NCBI GenBank assembly: GCA_027063785.1
Contig: JAMORC010000007.1
Coordinates: 1-47,593, forward strand
Direction: 5' to 3'
Length of the DNA: 47,593 nucleotides
Source: Desulfurobacteriaceae bacterium
GTDB taxonomy: Bacteria; Aquificota; Aquificia; Desulfurobacteriales; Desulfurobacteriaceae
Position numbers and translations under genes: made by a program. Below are positions 1 to 7,838 of the stretch, piece by piece; position 1 is the first letter of the stretch, and each line of letters starts with the position of its first letter. The notes under the pieces are model-generated. The model was not told where the DNA came from and searched no databases. It saw only the letters and a program-made list of their open reading frames with translations.

Positions 1-736
1 AAATACTTTCAATTAACCCTCTGAACCTGTAAACGTCATCAGACTCTACAAGCTCTTTACACTTTAACCTGAGTTCTGACTTAACTCTCCTCCTGAAGCT
101 CTCCTTCACCTTTATATAAGGTAGAAATCCGGATGATAGAACAAGTCCAATAAACTCCTCGCTGTCATAAGCTTTGTCTCCCAATAGAGGTTTACCTTTC
201 AAAGCTTTCAATACAAACCCTCTACTGCTCAACCAATAAAACAACTTATTTCCGAGTTTGACCTCTGAAGCATAGCTCTCTCCGGGCAGGGCGGTAAGAA
301 CGAACCTCTTGCCGTTTCTCAAATGAACGCTCAGAATAACTGCCTTAACGTGGCTTTTGACCTCTTTTATCTCCTTGCCCCGCAGTATTTTCAAGGGATA
401 AAGCTCATCGTATTTAAATCCGGTACCGTCTATTATTAGAAACCTCACTTGACCGGAGTATTTCCTCAAAAGTCTACCGGAGATGAAATTGAGGAAGTCT
501 GTAAGGAGAACTGGTGGAAGTTGTTTTAAACGGTAGTAGTAAGTTGAGAAGTCCGGGACGTTTTCTCTTCCAAACATCTGAACAGCCAAGTATTCAAGGT
601 CTCTGAATGAAAGTCTCCAGGCCACCTGGAGGAAAAGGAGGGTAAGGATTATCTCATCCGGGTACTTCTTGGGTCTTCCCCTTTTGGTTTTGAAGGGATA
701 TAAATACTGTATTAGAGCCTGTCCTCTCCGGTGCAT
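1..736 (-). CDS. Transposase, IS5/DDE_Tnp_1-like, C-terminus off window
   Basis: Reading the minus strand gives an open frame from ATG at 736-734 to the window edge, about 245 residues with no stop. The N-terminal part carries a basic GRPKKYPDE segment followed by a helical stretch typical of IS5-type transposases. The first catalytic Asp is seen in LIIDGTGF, the second in GDKAYDS, and the Glu probably in RGLIES right at the edge. This matches the DDE triad, so the enzyme would cut and join IS ends. No frameshift or stop interrupts it, so it may be intact beyond the window. An in-frame TAA lies upstream near 813, and no better start exists. The exact IS group is uncertain. Confidence 0.75.
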   Translation of the reverse strand, partial: MHRRGQALIQYLYPFKTKRGRPKKYPDEIILTLLFLQVAWRLSFRDLEYLAVQMFGRENVPDFSTYYYRLKQLPPVLLTDFLNFISGRLLRKYSGQVRFLIIDGTGFKYDELYPLKILRGKEIKEVKSHVKAVILSVHLRNGKRFVLTALPGESYASEVKLGNKLFYWLSSRGFVLKALKGKPLLGDKAYDSEEFIGLVLSSGFLPYIKVKESFRRRVKSELRLKCKELVESDDVYRFRGLIESI

Positions 737-806
737 GTAGGTTTGAGTGAGTTTGAGTACTTGCTGGAAGTTGAGTTTCTTTCCTTTCTTACCGGAGAGG
801 ATAGGC
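716..806 (-). repeat. Inverted repeat flanking the transposase start codon
   Basis: The segment 716-733 and the reverse complement of 789-806 agree at 16 of 18 positions (AGCCTrTCCTCTCCGGTr). In transposase mRNA the two arms would pair and enclose the start codon at 736-734 and its upstream region in a 55-nt loop. Confidence 0.55.
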
Positions 807-850
807 TTTTTTTATGATGCTGGCAATTTTCAAACAGCCTCATGCGAGGG

Positions 851-927
851 GTTTACAAATCAGCCTCTTTTTTGTAAATTTCCACTTGCCTTTCGCCGCC
901 GGTGTAAACGCTATAAGGAGGTAGTTT
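851..927 (+). promoter_or_regulatory. rpsO leader with two competing hairpins
   Basis: The arm 852-859 (TTTACAAA) is perfectly complementary to 871-878 (TTTGTAAA), and its overlap 851-857 (GTTTACA) to 903-909 (TGTAAAC), just upstream of the ribosome binding site AAGGAGG at 915-921. Only one pairing can form at a time. S15 commonly represses its own translation through leader structures in other bacteria. The same bases can also be read as a weak promoter (TTTACA 852-857, 16-nt spacer, GTAAAT 874-879), in which case the first arm would not be transcribed. Confidence 0.35.
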
Positions 928-1197
928 ATGGCTATTGACAAAGACGTTGTCCAGGAGATTGTAAAGAAGTATGGTTTCCACGAGAAGGATACAGGGTCTC
1001 CTGAAGTTCAGATTGCCATTCTTACAGAGAGGATTAAGGCTCTGACCGAACATTTTAAGGAGCACAAGCACGACAACTACAACAAAAGGGCACTTCAGAG
1101 GCTTGTTGGAAGAAGGAAAAAGCTCCTTAAGTACCTCAGGGAGAAGGACTTTAACAGGTATCAGAACATTGTCCTTAAGCTCGGACTCAGGAAATAA
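928..1197 (+). CDS. rpsO: 30S ribosomal protein S15
   Basis: The 89-residue product has the usual length of S15, a primary 16S rRNA-binding protein that organises the platform of the small subunit. The family signature is clear: HEKDTGSPEVQIAILTERI near residues 18-36, then the LVGRRKKLLKYLREKD core near 58-73. The ATG has a strong AAGGAGG site seven bases upstream. It is followed by a hairpin terminator and then by pnp, the classic rpsO-pnp order. An IS element lies immediately upstream, so rpsO must be read from a promoter in the short leader or from the IS. Confidence 0.98.
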   Translation: MAIDKDVVQEIVKKYGFHEKDTGSPEVQIAILTERIKALTEHFKEHKHDNYNKRALQRLVGRRKKLLKYLREKDFNRYQNIVLKLGLRK

Positions 1198-1215
1198 GGG
1201 GGATCTCTCCCCCTT
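1196..1215 (+). terminator. Hairpin overlapping rpsO stop
   Basis: AAGGGGGA (1196-1203) pairs perfectly with TCCCCCTT (1208-1215) around a TCTC loop, followed by a pyrimidine-rich run. It overlaps the rpsO stop codon. It may be a weak terminator or an mRNA 3'-end and processing hairpin before pnp. Confidence 0.5.
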
Positions 1216-1234
1216 TCTTCCCTCCTTTCCCCCC

Positions 1235-1263
1235 TTGAGTTAACCTTATCCTTAGACTAACAT
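1235..1263 (+). promoter_or_regulatory. Candidate sigma-70 promoter for pnp
   Basis: TTGAGT (1235-1240), a 17-base spacer and TAACAT (1258-1263) lie 33 bases upstream of the pnp start and downstream of the rpsO hairpin. Confidence 0.4.
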
Positions 1264-1296
1264 TAAGTAAAAAACTGAATCAGTTTTGGAGGAATC

Positions 1297-3429
1297 ATGC
1301 CAATTTCGGAAGTTGCAATAGAGGTAGGCGGTAGACCTTTACGATTTCAAACGGGCAAGGTCGCGAAACAGGCTGACGGAGCGGTTCTTGTATCTCAGGG
1401 AGATACTATGGTCTTGGTGACGGCGGTTATGAGTGATGAGCCCAGGGAAGACGTTGACTTCTTTCCCCTCCTTGTTGAGTATAGAGAGAGAGCGTATGCC
1501 GCAGGAAAGATACCGGGCGGATTTATAAAAAGGGAGGGTAAGCCGACGGATGAAGAGGTTCTAAAAGCAAGGGTTACTGATAGATCAATAAGGCCTATCT
1601 TCCCAAAAGGCTTCAGGAATGACGTTCAGGTTGTTGCTTTTGTAATATCTGCAGACCAGGAGAATGACCCTGCAGTTCTTGCCATAAACGGTGCCTCTGC
1701 AGCGCTTCATATTTCCAGGATTCCTTTTGAAAAGCCCGTTGGAGCGGTGAGGGTTGCCAGAGTTGAAGGTAAACTCATCATAAATCCCTCCTATGAAGAG
1801 CAGCATAAGGCAGACATCAATATTGTTGTTTCCGGTACGGAAGATGCGGTTGTTATGGTTGAAGGAGGAGCTAAGGAAGTTCCCGAGGAAGAAGTTCTTG
1901 ATGCAATACTTTTTGCCCATGAAGAGATAAAGAAGATAGTTAAGGCACAAGACGAGCTGAGAAGTTTGGCAGGTAAGCCAAAGTATGAGTTTATTGCTCC
2001 TTCTCTTGATGAAGCTACCCGGGAGAAGATAGAAAAGTGGGTGTTTGAGAGGATAGAGCCTGTAATTACAATTCCCGACAAGCACGAGAGGAGGGAAAAG
2101 TTAAGGGAACTAAAAGAGCTTATGTTGATAGAGCTTAATATTCCCGAAGAAGAACACCATCTTGCAAAGGAGGCTTTTAACGAGGCCGAGAAGAAGTTTG
2201 TCAGGAAAATGGTTCTTGAGAAAGGAATCAGAATTGACGGAAGAAAACCAAACGAAATCAGACCTATTTCGATAGAAGTTGGTCTTCTTCCGAGGGCCCA
2301 CGGTTCTGCCCTCTTTACCAGGGGTCAGACTCAAGCCCTTGTTACGGCGACTCTCGGAACTCCGGAAGAGTATCAGCTTGTAGAAGGTTTGATGCCGGAA
2401 GAGCAGAAGAGGTTTATGCTTCACTATAACTTCCCGCCGTTCTGTGTCGGGGAAATTGCCCCGATGAGAGGACCGGGGAGAAGGGAGATCGGTCACGGTG
2501 CTCTGGCAGAGAGAGCGCTCGCTCCGGTAATTCCGCCGGAAGAGGAGTTCCCTTATGTAATTAGGGTTGTATCTGATATCTTAGAGTCAAACGGTTCTTC
2601 TTCGATGGCAACCGTTTGCGGCGGTTCTCTTGCCCTTATGGATGCCGGCGTTCCCGTAAAAGCTCAAGTTGCCGGTATAGCCATGGGATTAATAATGGAA
2701 GAAGACAGGTTCGTAGTTCTTTCCGATATTCTCGGTGATGAAGATCACTTGGGGGATATGGACTTTAAGGTTGCCGGTACGAGGAAGGGAGTAACGGCTA
2801 TTCAGATGGATCTTAAAGTAAAGGGAATAAGCAGGGAAGTTCTATCAAAGGCGCTTGCTCAGGCCAGGGAAGGAAGGTTGTACATTCTTGATAAGATGGA
2901 CGAGGTTATCTCCAAACCGAGGGAGGAGATTTCTCCTTATGCTCCGAGGATTGTAACAACCAAGATAGAGCCGGAAAAGACAAGGGATCTTATCGGGCCT
3001 TCCGGTAAGACCATAAAGACAATTATCGATAAGGCGGGAGTGAAGATAACCATAAAGGAAGATGGAACGGTTCTTGTTTCTGCACCGTCTGAAGAGGCGG
3101 CAGCTCAGGCTCTTAAGATGATAGAAGATGTAACAAAGGATCTTGCGGTTGGAAATACTTACCTTGGTAAGGTAACGAGAGTTGAAAACTACGGAGCTTT
3201 TGTGGAACTGGCTCCCGGTAAAATCGGTCTTGTTCACATTTCTAAGCTGCCGCCCGAGATCAGGGAGAACATTTTTGAACATATAAAAGTTTCCGACGTT
3301 ATTCCCGTTAAGATTGTTGAGTTTGATCAGATGGGAAGGCCGAAGCTCAGCAGAATTGACGTTACGCCGGAAGAGGAAAAGAAACTGCGCCAGCAGGGAG
3401 GTTTTTACTCGGAGCCGGAAAATGAGTAA
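1297..3429 (+). CDS. pnp: Polyribonucleotide nucleotidyltransferase (PNPase)
   Basis: This 710-residue protein is a full-length PNPase, the phosphorolytic 3'-to-5' exoribonuclease of mRNA decay. The order is RNase PH domain 1 (about 10-145), a linking helical domain, RNase PH domain 2 (about 310-535) with the conserved GDEDHLGDMDFKVAGT segment that includes catalytic Asp residues, a KH domain with LIGPSGKTIKTII (about 560-615), and an S1 domain (about 622-690). The ATG follows TTGGAGGA. The stop overlaps the start of dut by eight bases, so translation of dut is probably coupled. The sequence is conventional for the family. Confidence 0.98.
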   Translation: MPISEVAIEVGGRPLRFQTGKVAKQADGAVLVSQGDTMVLVTAVMSDEPREDVDFFPLLVEYRERAYAAGKIPGGFIKREGKPTDEEVLKARVTDRSIRPIFPKGFRNDVQVVAFVISADQENDPAVLAINGASAALHISRIPFEKPVGAVRVARVEGKLIINPSYEEQHKADINIVVSGTEDAVVMVEGGAKEVPEEEVLDAILFAHEEIKKIVKAQDELRSLAGKPKYEFIAPSLDEATREKIEKWVFERIEPVITIPDKHERREKLRELKELMLIELNIPEEEHHLAKEAFNEAEKKFVRKMVLEKGIRIDGRKPNEIRPISIEVGLLPRAHGSALFTRGQTQALVTATLGTPEEYQLVEGLMPEEQKRFMLHYNFPPFCVGEIAPMRGPGRREIGHGALAERALAPVIPPEEEFPYVIRVVSDILESNGSSSMATVCGGSLALMDAGVPVKAQVAGIAMGLIMEEDRFVVLSDILGDEDHLGDMDFKVAGTRKGVTAIQMDLKVKGISREVLSKALAQAREGRLYILDKMDEVISKPREEISPYAPRIVTTKIEPEKTRDLIGPSGKTIKTIIDKAGVKITIKEDGTVLVSAPSEEAAAQALKMIEDVTKDLAVGNTYLGKVTRVENYGAFVELAPGKIGLVHISKLPPEIRENIFEHIKVSDVIPVKIVEFDQMGRPKLSRIDVTPEEEKKLRQQGGFYSEPENE

Positions 3430-4276
3430 TTGGGCGGCCGGTTGGGTTTACGTAAAGGGTTTAAGGATAAGGTTTGACGACCGCTTCCTTGACGTTGCAG
3501 TGAAGTTGAAAAACTTCTTGGGCGGAGAGCTTCTGAAAGAAGGAGAGGCGTTTGTTTTATCTGTTCCCGAATATCCGGAGATTGCTGAGGTTGACCTGAG
3601 CTTTCTAAGGGGTGTCTTTGAAGCCGGCGGGATTTGGGGAAGTAGGAGCCTGTTCATTCCAAAGGTTGATAGGTTTAATCGAGAAATAAGGAAACTGCTT
3701 TCAGAATATTCCTTCGAGGAGACCGGAGACGGCTTCTTCCTACTTGGCGAGGGGGCAAATCTCTTTATCCATGCTCTCTACGATGAAGAGACAGAGGAGA
3801 GGTCGGAGTTTTTCTTTGAGAAATTCTTAAGAGTTATTACCGGAAGTGAATGGGAAAGGACATTCTTCTCCTTTTCTCTTGAAAAGGGGGCGCTTCCTCC
3901 CTTTAAAAAAAGGATTTCTGACAGCGGTTGGGATCTCCATTTAATTTCTCTTATCAAAAAGGACGGAGACTTATATTTTTTTGATACCGGAGTCAGGGTT
4001 TCTCCACCCCCCGGTTTTTACTTTGACCTTGTTCCCAGGTCTTCTATCTATAAAAGCGGATTTGTTCTGGCCAATTCCGTCGGGATAATTGATATGACTT
4101 ACCGGGGAACCATTAAAGTTCCTCTCTTAAAGGTTGATAAGTCAAAACCGGATCCCCAGCTTCCGTGGAGGGCTGTTCAACTGATACCGAGGCGGTTTTA
4201 TCCCCTCGAGGCAAGGCCTGCCGGCAGGCTTGACAGGACATTGAGGGGAGAGGGGGGATTCGGTAGTACTGGATAG
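3422..4276 (+). CDS. dut: dUTP diphosphatase with LAGLIDADG-like N-terminal domain
   Basis: The C-terminal half of this 284-residue protein contains all five trimeric dUTPase motifs: DSGWDLHL (167-174), PRSSIYKSG (205-213), GIIDMTYRGTIKV with catalytic Asp (221-233), QLIPRRF (253-259) and RGEGGFGSTG (275-284). It would hydrolyse dUTP to dUMP and keep uracil out of DNA. About 160 extra residues precede it, roughly doubling the usual length. They contain two segments, WAAGWVYVKG (4-13) and FLRGVFEAGG (61-70), each followed by a pattern like LAGLIDADG homing-endonuclease repeats (for example KLKNFLGGEL). The first acidic residue is lost and the second (Glu67) kept, so a degenerate binding fold is more likely than an active nuclease. 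ATG 3422 is chosen because GGAG lies seven bases upstream inside the pnp end. Confidence 0.85.
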   Translation: MSNWAAGWVYVKGLRIRFDDRFLDVAVKLKNFLGGELLKEGEAFVLSVPEYPEIAEVDLSFLRGVFEAGGIWGSRSLFIPKVDRFNREIRKLLSEYSFEETGDGFFLLGEGANLFIHALYDEETEERSEFFFEKFLRVITGSEWERTFFSFSLEKGALPPFKKRISDSGWDLHLISLIKKDGDLYFFDTGVRVSPPPGFYFDLVPRSSIYKSGFVLANSVGIIDMTYRGTIKVPLLKVDKSKPDPQLPWRAVQLIPRRFYPLEARPAGRLDRTLRGEGGFGSTG

Positions 4277-4285
4277 GGGGGCGGT

Positions 4286-4954
4286 TTGATTCCGATAAAG
4301 GATATAAACCCGAGCCGTTCAGCTCCGCTAGTTACGATACTTCTCATTCTTGTCTGCACTGTAGTTTTTCTCTACGAGGTTATGCTGCCTCCTCATTTAA
4401 GAGAAATTTTTATCAAGATGTTTGCGGTGATTCCTTTTGAAATAATTCACGGTGTTGACATACCTCCTCCTGATCCCTTGACCCCGTACGGGAACCTGAT
4501 TTCCTACCAATACCTCCACGGCAGTTTTATGCATATCCTCGGGAATATGCTTTTCTTGTGGGTTTTTGGAGATAACGTTGAAGATAAGATGGGCAAGTTA
4601 AGGTTTTTGATTTTCTATACTATCTGCGGAGTAGTTGCCGCCCTGTTTCAGGTTATGGTCTATCCGAACTCTCAGATTCCCCTTATCGGTGCTTCCGGTG
4701 CTATAAGTGGCGTCCTTGGTGCTTATGCAGTTCTGTTTCCGAGGGCTCAGATAATAACGCTCGTTTTTTTCTTTTTCTTCATTGATATTGTGGCCGTTCC
4801 CGCCCTCGTCTGGATAGCTGTGTGGTTTGCTTTTCAATTTACCAGTGCTCTTTTCTCTGTTAATCACCTTTCAATGGGCGGAGTTGCGTGGTTTGCTCAT
4901 CTTGGTGGCTTTGTTACCGGAGTGATTTTAGTAAACTTCTTTAGGAGAAGTTAG
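4286..4954 (+). CDS. Rhomboid-family intramembrane serine protease
   Basis: The 222-residue membrane protein has about six hydrophobic segments. The catalytic Ser lies in GASGAISG (about 135-142) and the paired His in FAHLGGFVTG near the C-terminus. HILGNMLFLWVFGDNVED (about 83-100) is the conserved membrane/L1 region. Rhomboids cleave transmembrane substrates inside the bilayer; this one's substrate is unknown. The start is TTG at 4286, ten bases after the dut stop with a G-rich site in between, so it probably belongs to the rpsO-pnp-dut transcript. Confidence 0.9.
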   Translation: MIPIKDINPSRSAPLVTILLILVCTVVFLYEVMLPPHLREIFIKMFAVIPFEIIHGVDIPPPDPLTPYGNLISYQYLHGSFMHILGNMLFLWVFGDNVEDKMGKLRFLIFYTICGVVAALFQVMVYPNSQIPLIGASGAISGVLGAYAVLFPRAQIITLVFFFFFIDIVAVPALVWIAVWFAFQFTSALFSVNHLSMGGVAWFAHLGGFVTGVILVNFFRRS

Positions 4955-5010
4955 ACTTTTAATTCTGCTGAATTTTCGGATATTTGTTTTAGCGCGGTAG
5001 AACTACGACT

Positions 5011-5352
5011 TTATTGATTTTTAGGACAGATTTCGTCAAGTTTTATGGATTTTAGTTTTTTTCTATCTATTTCTACTATTTTCCACCTATCTCCTTTTTG
5101 GAGGATGGGAGTGATTATCTCTTTTAGTTCTTCTGGAATGGTCAGCGAGTAGAGCGTCTTTACTCCGAATTTTTTTTCTTTCACAATACTAAAGTATTTG
5201 AGCTTAGAGAGATGAGCTGAAACAGTAGAAGGAGAGAGGCCGAGAACCTCCGCTATTTCGCAGGTATAGGCCGGCCTCTCCTCAAGAATCTTGAGTATCC
5301 TGTACCGAGTGGGGTCTGATATCAGCCTTATCAGCTCCAGCAATTTTTCCAT
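5011..5352 (-). CDS. ArsR-family regulator, candidate persulfide/sulfide sensor
   Basis: This 113-residue winged-helix protein has the ArsR layout: SDPTRYRILKILEERPAYTCEIAEVL, then a recognition helix SPSTVSAHLSKLK (about 40-52) and a wing ending near 70. It has just two cysteines, Cys31 before the recognition helix and Cys109 near the end. That pairing resembles BigR/SqrR-type ArsR proteins, which sense persulfides through a disulfide or polysulfide bridge, rather than the CxC arsenic-sensing motif. The neighbours are a rhodanese and a TauE/SafE exporter, which fits sulfur sensing. The ATG overlaps the rhodanese stop by one base (TAATG). Confidence 0.85.
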   Translation of the reverse strand: MEKLLELIRLISDPTRYRILKILEERPAYTCEIAEVLGLSPSTVSAHLSKLKYFSIVKEKKFGVKTLYSLTIPEELKEIITPILQKGDRWKIVEIDRKKLKSIKLDEICPKNQ

Positions 5353-5729
5353 TACAGTAGCTTCTTCTTTATAAAACCGGGCTTTAGGGTATCAACAAGC
5401 TCTGCCGGTGAACCGTTAAGGATTTTTACGTTCTCAAATCCGCAGTCTATCAGGAAAGCAAAAGCCAGAGTGGCCCTGATTTTCCCGGGACAGATCGTGC
5501 AAATGAGCTTGTCTTTAGGAAGTTCTGAAACTCTGTCTGGAAGTTCCGAGAGCGGAATGTTCAGCCCGAATGCTTCCAGTGAAACGAATCTGCTTTCTTC
5601 TTTTGTCCTCACGTCCAGGAGGATGGCTTCTCCGTTTTTCCACTTTTCCAGGAAAGTTTCAACGTCTATCTTTGGTTCTCCTGAGGCAAGGTAGTCAAGA
5701 TTCACTCCTTTCAGGAATTCCTTCAGCAT
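5352..5729 (-). CDS. Rhodanese-domain sulfurtransferase
   Basis: The 125-residue protein is a single rhodanese domain. The conserved LLDVRTKEE (about 37-45) and the active-site loop with the second Cys of ICTICPGKIRAT (about 75-86) are present, so it can probably carry a persulfide. The loop CPGKIR departs from the common CxxGxR form in sequence but keeps the Cys, Gly and Arg. It lies between an exporter and an ArsR regulator on one transcript; the likely job is to trap or pass on sulfane sulfur. Its physiological donor and acceptor cannot be read from sequence. Confidence 0.85.
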   Translation of the reverse strand: MLKEFLKGVNLDYLASGEPKIDVETFLEKWKNGEAILLDVRTKEESRFVSLEAFGLNIPLSELPDRVSELPKDKLICTICPGKIRATLAFAFLIDCGFENVKILNGSPAELVDTLKPGFIKKKLL

Positions 5730-5747
5730 TTTTCTGCTCCTCCTTAA

Positions 5748-6482
5748 CTACAGAATTTTCATAAGGAATTTTAAACCGAGTATGAAAAATAGAAATCCTA
5801 AAATTCTTTTTACATGTCCGGGCTCTAAGAAACGGTGAGTAACGAAAGCTCCGAGATATCCTGCAACAACGGCCGGAACGGCAGCTGCCAGCGTAATACC
5901 CCAATCAACTGTTCCCAGCTTCCAATAAGCGAGAAATCCGGCAAAGGAAGAAAAAGGAACTACGAAAGCAGTTGTTACGACAACCTTCTTTGGATCAAAA
6001 CCTGCAATAATAAGCATAGGAGATATTAGTCCTCCTCCGCCAACGCCTAAAAGTCCCGAAAGAAGTCCGGAAATTGCTCCTACCAAGAGAGGGTAAAACT
6101 TAAGGTCGGTTCCGTTAAACAGTTTTTTTTTGGGAATGTATACCATGAAGCCGGCGAAAAAGAGGAATAGCACAAATATCAAAGCCACAATTTTTTCCGG
6201 AACAAGATGGGAAAGGTAAGCCCCGATAGGGGCGAGAAAGACTGAAGTGATTATGATGGGTAATACAAAGGAAAAATCGACAATTCCTTTCCTGAGGTTG
6301 TGGATGGTTGCTGATACGGTTGAAACCGTATTAGTAAAAAGGCCGGTTGGTCTTGCTATTTGAAAAGGGACTCCTAGAAAAGTTAAAATGGGTATAAGGG
6401 CGACAGCCGAACCGAGGCCTCCCAGGGAAAAGATAAAGGCCGTAACAAAAGATATTGCGGCTACTTCAATGTAAGAAACCAT
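5748..6482 (-). CDS. TauE/SafE-family anion exporter
   Basis: The 244-residue protein has about eight hydrophobic segments and the duplicated TauE/SafE pattern: GGLGSAVALIPILTFLGVP in the first half and GLLGVGGGGLISPMLII in the second. Family members export sulfite, sulfoacetate or related organosulfur anions. The ATG has GGAGGAAC upstream. It is first in an operon with the rhodanese and the ArsR protein, which supports export of a sulfur oxyanion. The exact substrate is not determined. Confidence 0.87.
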   Translation of the reverse strand: MVSYIEVAAISFVTAFIFSLGGLGSAVALIPILTFLGVPFQIARPTGLFTNTVSTVSATIHNLRKGIVDFSFVLPIIITSVFLAPIGAYLSHLVPEKIVALIFVLFLFFAGFMVYIPKKKLFNGTDLKFYPLLVGAISGLLSGLLGVGGGGLISPMLIIAGFDPKKVVVTTAFVVPFSSFAGFLAYWKLGTVDWGITLAAAVPAVVAGYLGAFVTHRFLEPGHVKRILGFLFFILGLKFLMKIL

Positions 6483-6494
6483 TTGTTCCTCCGA

Positions 6495-6523
6495 TTGTTC
6501 GATAGTTGACTAAATAATATTAT
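6495..6523 (+). promoter_or_regulatory. Candidate promoter of the efflux operon
   Basis: TTGTTC (6495-6500), a 17-base spacer and TATTAT (6518-6523) precede the TolC gene. The region is the short divergent space shared with the tauE start, so an ArsR operator here could affect both directions. The placement supports the downstream TTG start at 6567. Confidence 0.45.
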
Positions 6524-6566
6524 AGTGCTTAACTTAAAAGTGCAGTATGGTTCGCGGAGGAAAGGT

Positions 6567-7838
6567 TTGAATGTAGTTTTATTTATTGTTGCTCTTTTTC
6601 TGCCTTTATCGGCTGTAGGGATAACTTTACAGGAAGCAGAAAACGCAGCTGTTAAGAATTACCCGAAGCTGAAGTCCCTTAAATACAAGGCTCTATCACT
6701 TGCCAGAAAAGCCGATTCTATACAAAGGGACAGGTTCGGAACTTTAAACATTGATTCTGTTTATCAGACTTTCAACAGAAACTATATGTTAGTTCCTCTT
6801 TCTTCTCTGCCTTCTCCTAAAAATCCTCCTCCTTTCGATAGCAGGAAGCTGCTCTATGGTTTTTCCTTTTCTGTTCCTATTTATACCGGAGGAACAATTT
6901 CTCAAAGGGTGAAAATCGAAAGGCTCAAGTCTCGAATTTACGAGTTGCTCCTGGAGGATAGTAAATGGCGTATAAAGTTTAACGTTGATTCTCTGTATCT
7001 GTCTTATCTTGCTTTGGATGTTTCCAAGGATTCTCTTCAGGCTTACAGAAAAAGTCTTGAGAAGCTCAGAGAAACGGTTAAAACGGGAGTAAAAGCCGGT
7101 AAATTTGCTCAAGTTGACCTTTTAAAAGTGGAAGCTGACCTGGCCGAGGTGGTTTCAAGAATAAGGGATTTAGAACAAAAAGAAAAAGCCCTGCTCGTAG
7201 CCCTTGAAACGCTGGTCGGGAAGAGGATAAAAAAGTTGGAACCATTTACGGTTGACTATAAGTATGTGAAATTATCTTTCGATGAACTTTACAGTAAGTT
7301 ACTGAAAAACAATAACTTCATTAAAGTGAAGGATTATTCTGTAAAGTCGGCTTCAGAGATGGAGAAACTGGCATCTTCGAAGTACGGAATAAGGTGTTTA
7401 ATAAGCGGCAGTTATTACAGAAACTACGGTTTTGACACAGGAGAGAACGAAGGGGTAGGAAGCATTTCTTTTTCTCTTCGCTATCCCATTTTTTCTTTTG
7501 GTAGGAAAAGGCTTGATAGATTGTCAGCCCGTCTTATGAAACTTTCAGCAGTATCGGATAAGGAAGAGGCAAAAAGAGTGCTTAAAAGAGAGCTTTCTGA
7601 GGCTGTATCGAAGCTTTTGTCCCTTCAGTCAAGGATAGAAGCTTTGAAGAAGAAGCTGGTTTATGAAAAGAAAGTAGAAGAAGTCGAAAAGCTTAAATAC
7701 TTAAACGGAAAGGGAGATATGGATCATCTTCTTCTTGCTAAAGCCAGGAGGTTTATGGCAGAAGCGGAGTTGAAGAGTTCGTTTTACAGGTGGGAGATAG
7801 AGAGGAGAAGGATTGAAGCTCTGGTGGAGGAGAAATGA
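6567..7838 (+). CDS. TolC-like outer membrane efflux protein
   Basis: From the TTG at 6567 the product is 423 residues and begins with a signal peptide (VVLFIVALFLPLSAVG). An earlier in-frame GTG at 6525 falls at the predicted transcription start, while CGGAGGA at 6555-6561 sits six bases before TTG 6567, so the later start is preferred. The body has two copies of the outer membrane efflux repeat rich in long helices, with paired segments near 140-230 and 340-420. It would form the outer membrane channel of the tripartite pump encoded by the next two genes, with ATGA-type overlap to the adaptor. Confidence 0.85.
   Translation: MNVVLFIVALFLPLSAVGITLQEAENAAVKNYPKLKSLKYKALSLARKADSIQRDRFGTLNIDSVYQTFNRNYMLVPLSSLPSPKNPPPFDSRKLLYGFSFSVPIYTGGTISQRVKIERLKSRIYELLLEDSKWRIKFNVDSLYLSYLALDVSKDSLQAYRKSLEKLRETVKTGVKAGKFAQVDLLKVEADLAEVVSRIRDLEQKEKALLVALETLVGKRIKKLEPFTVDYKYVKLSFDELYSKLLKNNNFIKVKDYSVKSASEMEKLASSKYGIRCLISGSYYRNYGFDTGENEGVGSISFSLRYPIFSFGRKRLDRLSARLMKLSAVSDKEEAKRVLKRELSEAVSKLLSLQSRIEALKKKLVYEKKVEEVEKLKYLNGKGDMDHLLLAKARRFMAEAELKSSFYRWEIERRRIEALVEEK

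Larger units (their letters stand above)
1..806 (-). mobile_element. Partial insertion sequence (IS5-like), left side cut by window edge
   Basis: This region holds a DDE transposase gene and one probable element end. The likely outer boundary lies near 789-810, where an inverted copy of an internal 18-base segment (716-733) ends just before a T-rich stretch. The other end is outside the window, so terminal repeats and target duplication cannot be paired. The element sits directly upstream of rpsO, in the space where the gene preceding rpsO would normally end. Confidence 0.6.

Noticed and set aside
747-938. A 63-codon open frame between the IS and rpsO
   Set aside because: It overlaps the rpsO start and leader and looks like chance sequence.
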